Below are positions 1 through 5,267 of a DNA stretch of 5,267 bases, piece by piece (positions within the stretch are counted from its first letter, which is position 1; every line of letters starts with the position of its first letter). This DNA is from Bacillota bacterium (GTDB lineage: Bacteria; Bacillota_A; Clostridia; Peptostreptococcales; Anaerovoracaceae). The stretch is taken from positions 1 through 5,267 of the forward strand of contig JAFYPY010000033.1 in assembly GCA_017547345.1 (NCBI GenBank), in the 5' to 3' direction. The notes beneath the pieces were generated by a model. The model worked only from the letters and a program-made list of their open reading frames with translations, had not been told where the DNA came from and ran no database searches. The translations under genes and the position numbers were made by a program.

Positions 1-1210
1 ATGGAACGCAGTAGTAAATCCTGTAATGGGATACATAGCGGACAAAGTACAGACTAGATTTGGAAGAAGACGTCCAATGATGCTAGCATTCTCATTGCCT
101 CTAGCAATAGGAATGTTTTTGGTGTTTACAAACGTTGAACTTCCTGCGAACATCAAGCCCATATATTATGGCTTTTTAGTAATGCTATATTGGACAGGTT
201 ATACAGGATTCTTCGTTCCCTACCTTGCACTAGGTGCAGATTATACGACGGATTATGATGACAGAACAGTCTTAAGATTATTCGGGTCATTTTTTAACAT
301 GCTAGGAGCGACTCTGTCCATGGTTATGCCAACTATGATTGTAGAATTCCTAGAAGGTCTTGGCATGACAAGTGAAAATGCTTGGTCTAAAACGGCCTTA
401 TTGCTTGGCGTAATTGCCGCAGTAACGATAGTGATAACAGTTGTGGCTGCAAAAAATAAGGACCTGCCTTGTGAAAAGCACGAAAAGCAAGAGATACATA
501 TTACTAGGGAAATTTTAAATATTTTCAAGGGATATGGCGAAGTGGCGTTGCTTGAACCGATGAAGTATCTCATAGTTGCCAGTCTCTGCTCCCTTGTGAC
601 ATATACCATGATTATGTCAGACATGGTTTATCTGTTTACATATAACCTTGGCCTTGATGCGGGGGAAATATCTGCATGTTTATTAGCTAGAACTATTCTA
701 GGTGGAGTTCTGATTCCAATAGTAGGGAAAATCGTACTAAGAACGGACAAGAGAGAAACTCTTATTGGCTTCTACTTATTCGGGATGGCCGGCATGATTT
801 TAATTAAGTTCATTGGTATAGTAGGATTTAGCGGCCTATGCGCTTATATTTTCTTTGCTACAATTTGTACAACTGTTTACTGGCAGATTATGCCTAGCGT
901 GTTCTATGACATGTGCGAATATGACAAGGTTACTACCGGCAAAAACAGAACTGCCACAATCGTATCTTTCCAAGGGCTTGTAGAAGCTCTGGCCGTTGGT
1001 ATCGGCGGACAGGTATTAGGCTGGATTTTAGAATGGGCAGGCTTTAGCGGCGAAGCTAAAGTACAAAGCGAATTTGCTATGACCTGGATCGAAAATTCTG
1101 GGACTATTATTCCGATTATTTTCCTTGCAATCGCAGCGGTAGCTTTATATAAATATCCAATAAATAAAAAAGTATATAACCAACTAATTAATGTTAGGAA
1201 GGAAGATTAA
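1..1210 (+). CDS. GPH-family (MelB-like) MFS transporter, 5'-truncated
   Basis: This is the C-terminal part of a cytoplasmic-membrane secondary transporter of the glycoside-pentoside-hexuronide:cation symporter family (Pfam MFS_2 type). The open frame runs in from the window edge (first whole codon at 2-4). The internal ATG at 26 is not the true start, because the eight codons before it (WNAVVNPV) form the family's helix II motif, which continues into MGYIADKVQTRFGRRRP, the usual loop 2-3 signature. About 402 residues are visible; members are usually ~440-480, so roughly helix I and part of helix II are missing. Other marks, counting the first visible Trp as 1, are the helix IV motif FFVPYLALGADYTTDYDDRT (70-89) and the late loop motif DMCEYDKVTTGKNR (303-316). 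About ten hydrophobic segments remain. Helix II residues that are Asp/Asn/Asp in MelB (WDAxND) read Asn/Val/Asn here, so coupling ion and substrate cannot be assumed. The stop lies 3 nt before feoB, suggesting one transcript. Family call is firm; substrate is unknown. Confidence 0.88.
   Translation, partial: WNAVVNPVMGYIADKVQTRFGRRRPMMLAFSLPLAIGMFLVFTNVELPANIKPIYYGFLVMLYWTGYTGFFVPYLALGADYTTDYDDRTVLRLFGSFFNMLGATLSMVMPTMIVEFLEGLGMTSENAWSKTALLLGVIAAVTIVITVVAAKNKDLPCEKHEKQEIHITREILNIFKGYGEVALLEPMKYLIVASLCSLVTYTMIMSDMVYLFTYNLGLDAGEISACLLARTILGGVLIPIVGKIVLRTDKRETLIGFYLFGMAGMILIKFIGIVGFSGLCAYIFFATICTTVYWQIMPSVFYDMCEYDKVTTGKNRTATIVSFQGLVEALAVGIGGQVLGWILEWAGFSGEAKVQSEFAMTWIENSGTIIPIIFLAIAAVALYKYPINKKVYNQLINVRKED
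1196..1205 (+). promoter_or_regulatory. Ribosome binding site of feoAB
   Basis: The purine-rich AGGAAGGAAG overlaps the last codons of the upstream transporter gene. Its core ends 8-11 nt before the ATG at 1214. Because the SD lies inside the preceding gene and no promoter separates the two, translation of feoAB probably depends on the shared transcript and may be helped by ribosomes finishing the transporter. Confidence 0.7.
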
Positions 1211-1213
1211 TAG

Positions 1214-3568
1214 ATGAATCTAAAAGATTTGAAAATAGGCGAAAGCGCTATAGTAACGGAAGTTGGAGGAGAAGGCTCTCTTAGACAGCATTTCCTAGAC
1301 ATGGGTGTAATTCCCGGTGCAGAAGTAACTCTAGTAAAATACGCACCGATGGGAGACCCAATGGAACTTCTGATTCACGGATACACACTTACTTTGCGTC
1401 TTGATGATGCGAAGAAAATCGGAATTGATCCAGAGTCCGTTTCACTAGAAAAACAGCACAAAGTAGCAGTTAGAAATAAGGTACACGACTCGGATCACCC
1501 GGGATTTGGTGAAGAAGGCAGATACCACGTGAAAGCTGATGAGAATCCGCTTCCAAAGGGAACTACTCTTACTTTTGCCCTTGCTGGTAACCAAAACTGC
1601 GGCAAGACAACTCTGTTTAATGAGCTAACAGGATCAAAACAGCATGTAGGTAATTTCCCTGGCGTAACTGTCGATAAGAAGAGTGGCTCTATCAAGGGAA
1701 ATCCAGAAACAATGGTAACTGACCTACCGGGAATTTATTCACTTTCCCCTTACAGTGCAGAAGAAATCGTTTCTAGACAATTCATCCTAGACGAAAAACC
1801 AAAGGGAATTATCAATATCGTCGATGCTACAAATATCGAAAGAAACTTGTACTTAACTATGCAACTCATGGAACTTGATGTTCCAATGGTTCTTGCCTTA
1901 AACATGATGGACGAGGTTAGAGGTAACGGTGGTTCCATCGACATCAACGAGATGGAGGCTATGCTTGGTATTCCGGTAGTTCCTATCGTTGCATCAAAGG
2001 GCGAAGGTATCGAAGAGCTTGTGGGACATGCACTTCACATCGCTCAGTATCAGGAAAGACCTGGTAGAACTGACTTCTGTGACAAAGACGCTCATGGGGG
2101 CGCATTACATAGATGTCTTCACGGCATTATGCACTTAATCGAAGACCATGCTGTTGAAGCAGGAATTCCTGTCAGATTCGCAGCAGGTAAGCTAGTTGAG
2201 GGCGATGAAATGACGCTAAAGGCTCTTAACTTAAGCAAGAACGAGCAGGAAATGATTGAGCATATCATCGAGCAGATGGAAGAAGAAAGAGGTCTTGATA
2301 AGGCAGCAGCTATGGCTGATATGAGATTTGCATTTATCAAGAAGCTTTGCGAAGCAACTGTTGTTAAACCAAAGGAAAGCAAGGAGCAGGAAAGAAGCCA
2401 TAATATCGACAAGATTCTTACTGGAAAATACACTGCAATCCCTGCGTTTATTGGCATTATGGCTATGGTTTTCTGGTTAACATTCAATGTGATCGGTGCA
2501 TGGCTACAGGGCATGCTAGAAGGTGCAATCGAGGGGCTAACTGTGGCCGTTGACGGATGGCTTACAGCCTTTGATGTAAATCCAGTGCTTCATTCACTAG
2601 TCATAGACGGAATCTTCGGCGGTGTGGGAAGCGTACTAAGCTTCGTTCCAATCATCGTAGTTCTATTCTTCTTTTTGTCACTACTTGAAGACAGTGGATA
2701 CATGGCGAGAGTTGCCTTTGTGATGGATAAGCTTCTGAGAAAAATCGGTTTGTCTGGAAGAAGTATAGTTCCTATGTTAATTGGATTTGGTTGTACAGTG
2801 CCAGGGGTAATGGCAAGCAGAACCCTTCCTTCAGCTAGAGACCGTAAGATGACAATCATGCTTACTCCGTTTATGAGCTGTACGGCTAAATTGCCGATTT
2901 ACGGATTCTTCACAGCGGCTTTCTTCCCTGGAAAAGGCGCGATAATCATGATTGCTCTATACTTTACAGGAATCGTCGTTGGTATCTTAGTAGCCTTATT
3001 ATCAAGAGGACTCATGTTTAAAGGTGAAGCAGTTCCATTTGTAATGGAACTTCCAAACTATAGAATGCCTGGAACAAAAAATGTAGCTCACTTACTTTGG
3101 GACAAGGCGAAAGACTTCCTTCAGAGAGCATTCACTGTTATCTTCATCGCTTCAATCGTGGTTTGGTTCCTACAGACATTTGATTTTGGCTTAAATGTAG
3201 TAGAAGATTCACAAACAAGCATGTTAGCAGTAGTTGCAGGTATCATGGCACCAATCTTTGCACCGCTTGGATTTGGCGACTGGAGAATCGTTACTGCATT
3301 AATCGCAGGCTTTATGGCAAAGGAAAGCGTTGTTTCAACATTAACAGTATTAACAGCAGGAAACGTACTGGCTCTAATCACACCTCTTGGCGCGTTAGCG
3401 TTACTGGTTTTCTGCTTGTTATATACACCTTGCGTTGCAGCAGTTGCTGCTATCAAGAGAGAACTTGGTGGTGGCTGGGCAGTAGGAATTGTCATTGGAC
3501 AGTGCATAGTTGCTTGGATATGCGCATTGGTCGTAAGATTAATTGGCCTAACAATAGGCATTATATAA
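1214..3568 (+). CDS. feoB: Ferrous iron transporter, FeoA-FeoB fusion
   Basis: This 784-residue protein imports Fe(II) across the cytoplasmic membrane. Residues 1-75 are a FeoA (SH3-like) domain with the typical LRQHFLDMGVIPGAEV stretch. A charged linker (~76-117) rich in His, Asp and Glu follows. The G-protein domain (~118-285) has G1 GNQNCGKT (125-132), the G2 Thr152 in PGVTV, G3 DLPG (170-173), G4 NMMD (230-233; Met where classical GTPases have Lys, as is usual in FeoB) and G5 around SKGEG (261-265). A helical, GDI-like region (~300-375) leads to the membrane part from ~405. Conserved transport-core motifs are GFGCTVPGVMASRTLPSARD (524-543), TPFMSCTAKLPIY (551-563) and LYTPCVAA (736-743), carrying the three conserved Cys residues 527, 556 and 740. 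The length suits a complete FeoA+FeoB fusion, and start and stop both lie in the window. It is followed by a terminator and directly preceded by a GPH transporter. No Fur or other iron-responsive site is visible, since the promoter lies upstream of the window. Confidence 0.97.
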   Translation: MNLKDLKIGESAIVTEVGGEGSLRQHFLDMGVIPGAEVTLVKYAPMGDPMELLIHGYTLTLRLDDAKKIGIDPESVSLEKQHKVAVRNKVHDSDHPGFGEEGRYHVKADENPLPKGTTLTFALAGNQNCGKTTLFNELTGSKQHVGNFPGVTVDKKSGSIKGNPETMVTDLPGIYSLSPYSAEEIVSRQFILDEKPKGIINIVDATNIERNLYLTMQLMELDVPMVLALNMMDEVRGNGGSIDINEMEAMLGIPVVPIVASKGEGIEELVGHALHIAQYQERPGRTDFCDKDAHGGALHRCLHGIMHLIEDHAVEAGIPVRFAAGKLVEGDEMTLKALNLSKNEQEMIEHIIEQMEEERGLDKAAAMADMRFAFIKKLCEATVVKPKESKEQERSHNIDKILTGKYTAIPAFIGIMAMVFWLTFNVIGAWLQGMLEGAIEGLTVAVDGWLTAFDVNPVLHSLVIDGIFGGVGSVLSFVPIIVVLFFFLSLLEDSGYMARVAFVMDKLLRKIGLSGRSIVPMLIGFGCTVPGVMASRTLPSARDRKMTIMLTPFMSCTAKLPIYGFFTAAFFPGKGAIIMIALYFTGIVVGILVALLSRGLMFKGEAVPFVMELPNYRMPGTKNVAHLLWDKAKDFLQRAFTVIFIASIVVWFLQTFDFGLNVVEDSQTSMLAVVAGIMAPIFAPLGFGDWRIVTALIAGFMAKESVVSTLTVLTAGNVLALITPLGALALLVFCLLYTPCVAAVAAIKRELGGGWAVGIVIGQCIVAWICALVVRLIGLTIGII

Positions 3569-3587
3569 ATTAGTATAAGATAAAATA

Positions 3588-3639
3588 AAAATGCACCCGA
3601 AATATTGAAAGTGGAATCCAATATCTAAGGGTGCATTTT
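3588..3639. terminator. Bidirectional intrinsic terminator between convergent genes
   Basis: An 11-bp perfect stem pairs AAAATGCACCC (3588-3598) with GGGTGCATTTT (3629-3639). Inside it, ATATTG (3602-3607) pairs with CAATAT (3619-3624) across small internal loops. On the plus strand the stem runs into TTTTGTTTTAATCTT, serving feoAB, whose stop is 20 nt upstream. On the minus strand it runs into TTTTATTTTATCTTAT, serving the small gene whose stop is at 3680. The stem is long enough to work in both directions. Confidence 0.9.
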
Positions 3640-3679
3640 GTTTTAATCTTATTATAGGGATTTCGCGTTAGGGTGTTGA

Positions 3680-3883
3680 TTATTTCTTGTCTTTAATCTT
3701 GCCTCTAATAAATTTATAAATATAGCAAAAGGCTATAAGACCGATTGCACAGTACGCAACAATCTTTTGATATTCTGTTGGCTCATTGGCACCGCCAGTT
3801 GATGCAAAAACTGCAGTGCATGCCAATAAAGAGAATGTTAAAAGCATACATAAAATAAGAGTGGGTCTTAATAGTTTTTTCAT
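3680..3883 (-). CDS. Small secreted/membrane protein, 67 aa, unknown family
   Basis: I do not recognise the family. The protein opens with a positively charged n-region (MKKLLR) and a hydrophobic core (~8-21), giving a clear signal peptide. Two processing readings are possible: signal peptidase I after VFA (25-27), or a weak lipobox LLAC with Cys22 as the lipidated residue. A short polar stretch (28-40) follows, then a second hydrophobic segment (~41-59) and a basic tail (RGKIKDKK, 60-67), so the mature form would be a ~40-residue single-pass protein with an outside N-terminus and a cytosolic tail. It is real rather than a shadow: a GAGGAGG SD lies 7 nt before the ATG, an extended -10 promoter lies further upstream, and a shared terminator follows the stop. 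It is convergent to feoAB and divergent from hutH. It lacks the Cys-rich tail of the known FeoB-associated small proteins, so a link to iron uptake is only positional. Confidence 0.82.
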   Translation of the reverse strand: MKKLLRPTLILCMLLTFSLLACTAVFASTGGANEPTEYQKIVAYCAIGLIAFCYIYKFIRGKIKDKK

Positions 3884-3890
3884 TAAAATG

Positions 3891-3897
3891 CCTCCTC
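3891..3897 (-). promoter_or_regulatory. Ribosome binding site of the 67-aa gene
   Basis: On the minus strand the sequence reads GAGGAGG, a near-perfect SD, with 7 nt between it and the ATG at 3883-3881. This fixes the start and is the main evidence that the small frame is translated. Confidence 0.85.
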
Positions 3898-3915
3898 GTG
3901 AGTATAGTTATTTAT

Positions 3916-3943
3916 ATTCTAGCAGAAAAAATCTTGAATGCAA
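3916..3943 (-). promoter_or_regulatory. Sigma-A-type promoter of the 67-aa gene
   Basis: On the minus strand, TTGCAT (3943-3938) and TAGAAT (3921-3916) are separated by 16 bp. A TGC sits directly before the -10 hexamer, giving the extended -10 form TGnTAGAAT. Transcription would begin near 3909, leaving a ~25-nt leader that includes the SD. Expression looks constitutive, with no operator seen overlapping the hexamers. Confidence 0.65.
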
Positions 3944-3982
3944 TATGAACAAGTCGTTTTAGCTCATTAAAGCGCAAAAACG

Positions 3983-4047
3983 TTTTGTGAATTTTTGTTA
4001 AAAAAATCCCTAAAAACAAGTATTTTCAGTGTTTTTAGCCACAAAAA
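3983..4047. other. Helically phased A/T tracts (probable curved DNA)
   Basis: Seven runs of four to seven A or T lie at 3983-3986, 3992-3996, 4000-4006, 4012-4016, 4023-4026, 4032-4036 and 4043-4047. Their centres are 9-11 bp apart, about 10.1 on average, close to one helical turn. Tracts on either strand bend DNA toward the minor groove, so in-phase runs should add up to strong intrinsic curvature. The array ends just before the hutH promoter, where it could act as an UP-like or architectural element. The spacing is seen directly; the function is inferred. Confidence 0.55.
4010..4038. repeat. Perfect 9-bp inverted repeat, candidate operator
   Basis: CTAAAAACA (4010-4018) and TGTTTTTAG (4030-4038) are exact inverted repeats separated by 11 nt. 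Their centres are 20 bp apart, two helical turns, which suits binding of a dimeric regulator to one DNA face. The site ends 13 bp before the candidate hutH -35, an activator-like position. It is upstream of the expected transcript start of hutH, so an RNA attenuator is less likely. The sequence matches no operator I can name. Confidence 0.5.
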
Positions 4048-4051
4048 GTAA

Positions 4052-4080
4052 TGGCGAAAGACGCTAAATAGATGTATAAT
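4052..4080 (+). promoter_or_regulatory. Candidate hutH promoter
   Basis: A perfect -10 TATAAT lies at 4075-4080. At the ideal 17-bp distance the -35 is only TGGCGA (4052-4057), a 3/6 match to TTGACA, and the TG before the -10 is adjacent rather than one base off, so it is not a true extended -10. A perfect -10 with a poor -35 fits a promoter that needs an activator or an upstream A/T element. Transcription would start near 4087, giving a leader of about 63 nt. Confidence 0.55.
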
Positions 4081-4105
4081 ATAAGATACAATGTTTTGAT
4101 TGGAC

Positions 4106-4123
4106 TTGCGTTTTTTTACGCAA
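4106..4123 (+). other. Short hairpin in the hutH leader
   Basis: TTGCGT (4106-4111) pairs with ACGCAA (4118-4123) around a six-T loop. On the plus strand it is followed by A residues, not T, so it is not an intrinsic terminator. It ends 14 nt before the SD and could affect mRNA stability or ribosome access. No role is shown. Confidence 0.4.
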
Positions 4124-4137
4124 AAAATATAAGAAAT

Positions 4138-4143
4138 GAGGAG
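4138..4143 (+). promoter_or_regulatory. Ribosome binding site of hutH
   Basis: GAGGAG lies 6 nt before the ATG at 4150. It decides the start against an in-frame ATG at 4072, which has no SD, overlaps the -10 box and would add 26 residues that do not resemble the family. Confidence 0.88.
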
Positions 4144-4149
4144 TGTACT

Positions 4150-5267
4150 ATGGCAGTATTTATTAACGGTCGCGATTTAACAATAGAAGAGGTAATTCGC
4201 GTATGTCGTAATAACGAAGAAGTACAGTTAACAGAAGAAGCTGTTGCAGCAGTAAAGAAGGCAAGAGCTTACATCGAAAAGAAACTGGAAGAAAAGGCTG
4301 TAATCTATGGCTTAACAACAGGATTTGGTAAATTTGCAAACGTTGTAATCGACAATGACCAGACTGAACAGTTACAGAGAAATTTAATCATCAGCCATAC
4401 ATGTGCTATGGGTAATCCTTACCCAAGACATTATGTAAGAGCGGCAATGTTACTTCGTTGCAACGCACTTGCAAGAGGGAACTCAGGTATTAGACTTGAA
4501 ACTCTACAGACTCTCTTAGATATGCTTAACAAGGGTGTTCACCCTATTATCCCAGAAAAGGGTTCCTTAGGAGCCTCTGGAGACTTAGCTCCACTTTCCC
4601 ACATTGCACTTGGTTTAATCGGCGAGGGAAAAGTTGAATACAAGGGCGAAGTAGTAGATGCTAAGGTTGCTATGTCAGACGCTGGTATTACACCTGTAGT
4701 CCTTGCAGCAAAAGAGGGCCTTGCACTAAACAACGGTACTCAGATGATGACAGCTGTTGGTGTAAACGTTCTTTGGGATGCAATGAAGCTTCAGAAGGTT
4801 GCAGATATTGCTTGTGCATTAACTGGCGAAGCTCTTCACGCAATCAAGAAAGCATATGACCACAAGGTTCATGAACTAAGAGGTCAGGAAGGTCAGAAGG
4901 TAGTAGCAGAAAACCTACTTGCTTTACTTTTAGGTTCCCAAAACGCATTACCACTTCAGCCAACAAAGGTTCAGGACCCATATACATTAAGATGTATCCC
5001 ACAGATTCACGGTGCATCTAGAGACGCTATCAAGTATGCATACGAAAAAGTTTCCAACGAAATCAATGCGGTTACAGATAACCCTCTAGTATTCCCAGAT
5101 GAAGACGAAGTAATCAGTGGTGGTAACTTCCACGGCCAGCCAATGGCTCTTACTTTTGACTTCTTAAAGATTGCTATCTCCGAATTAGCAAACGTATCCG
5201 AAAGAAGAACAGAAAGATTAGTAAACCCTGCTTTATCCGAAGGCTTACCTGCATTCTTGACAAAAGA
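4150..5267 (+). CDS. hutH: Histidine ammonia-lyase (histidase), 3'-truncated
   Basis: HutH deaminates L-histidine to trans-urocanate and ammonia, the first step of histidine degradation, as a cytosolic homotetramer. The frame is open to the window end: 372 codons of a usual ~505-510 are present, so the last quarter, including the Glu equivalent to P. putida Glu414, is missing. The MIO cofactor triad is Ala142-Ser143-Gly144 in GSLGASGDLAPLSH. Other active-site residues align with the known Pseudomonas enzyme: Tyr53 in YGLTTGFG, His83 in SH, Asn195 in LNNGTQ, Gln275 and Tyr278 in QDPY, Arg281, and Phe327 in NFHG. The Ser-His pair at 82-83 favours histidine over tyrosine or phenylalanine as substrate. 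IPQIHGASRDAI and the ERRTERLVNP block resemble Bacillus-type HutH. The gene begins its own unit, with a TATAAT promoter and a strong SD, divergent from the small minus-strand gene. Neither a B. subtilis HutP-type leader terminator nor repeated UAG triplets are seen. Whether hutU/hutI follow is not visible. Confidence 0.95.
   Translation, partial: MAVFINGRDLTIEEVIRVCRNNEEVQLTEEAVAAVKKARAYIEKKLEEKAVIYGLTTGFGKFANVVIDNDQTEQLQRNLIISHTCAMGNPYPRHYVRAAMLLRCNALARGNSGIRLETLQTLLDMLNKGVHPIIPEKGSLGASGDLAPLSHIALGLIGEGKVEYKGEVVDAKVAMSDAGITPVVLAAKEGLALNNGTQMMTAVGVNVLWDAMKLQKVADIACALTGEALHAIKKAYDHKVHELRGQEGQKVVAENLLALLLGSQNALPLQPTKVQDPYTLRCIPQIHGASRDAIKYAYEKVSNEINAVTDNPLVFPDEDEVISGGNFHGQPMALTFDFLKIAISELANVSERRTERLVNPALSEGLPAFLTK

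Noticed and set aside
26..28. ATG at 26 as the start of the first gene
   Set aside because: The in-frame codons before it encode the conserved WxAxxNPxMG helix II motif, so the gene continues upstream of the window.
2119..2514. Long minus-strand open frame inside feoB
   Set aside because: It is antisense to strongly conserved FeoB coding sequence, has no SD or family motifs, and is a codon-composition shadow.
3965..3980. CcpA cre-like site around TTAAAGCGC
   Set aside because: One half matches the cre consensus but the other half is A-rich and lacks the symmetric TTTCA, and it lies about 100 bp from the promoter.
3973..3989. Hairpin CGCAAAA/TTTTGTG as a terminator
   Set aside because: The stem is mostly A-T with a wobble pair and a 3-nt loop, and no gene ends upstream of it on either strand.
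4051..4071. Six-codon leader peptide (MAKDAK) before hutH
   Set aside because: No SD precedes it, it lies upstream of the expected transcript start, and it has no run of regulatory His codons.
4106..4133. Second hutH promoter TTGCGT-16-TATAAG
   Set aside because: Transcription would begin around 4140, inside the SD, leaving the message without a usable ribosome site.
4072..4149. 26-residue N-terminal extension of hutH from an in-frame ATG at 4072
   Set aside because: It has no SD, overlaps the TATAAT box, and the protein from 4150 already begins like known HutH with matching active-site numbering.

Overview
The window looks like chromosomal DNA from an anaerobic low-to-moderate-GC Firmicute (Clostridia-like; the family cannot be fixed from sequence alone). 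The reasons are AGGAGG-type ribosome binding sites, an AT-rich intergenic region, a FeoA-FeoB fusion with a linker I recognise from clostridial relatives, and a Bacillus/Clostridium-type histidine ammonia-lyase.

Layout. (1) Positions 1-1210, plus strand: the C-terminal ~400 residues of a GPH-family (MelB-like, MFS_2) transporter whose N-terminus lies outside the window. (2) Positions 1214-3568, plus strand: a complete 784-residue ferrous iron transporter with FeoA fused ahead of FeoB, starting 3 nt after the transporter stop and so probably co-transcribed with it. (3) Positions 3588-3639: a long hairpin with T-rich flanks on both sides, a bidirectional terminator. (4) Positions 3680-3883, minus strand: a 67-residue secreted or membrane small protein with its own strong SD and extended -10 promoter, family not recognised. 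(5) Positions 3884-4149: a divergent control region holding the promoters for the small gene and for hutH, a perfect 9-bp inverted repeat, a run of helically phased A/T tracts and a leader hairpin. (6) Positions 4150-5267, plus strand: the first 372 codons of hutH, with an intact MIO-forming Ala-Ser-Gly, running off the window end.

The genes form at least three transcription units: transporter-feoAB, the small minus-strand gene, and hutH. FeoAB imports Fe(II) across the cytoplasmic membrane. HutH opens histidine degradation by making urocanate and ammonia. Nothing in the sequence ties the units into one pathway. I do not see a convincing undescribed multi-gene system. The points most worth a second look are the substituted cation-site residues in the GPH transporter, its tight coupling to feoAB, the orphan small membrane protein, and the curved, palindrome-bearing region upstream of hutH.
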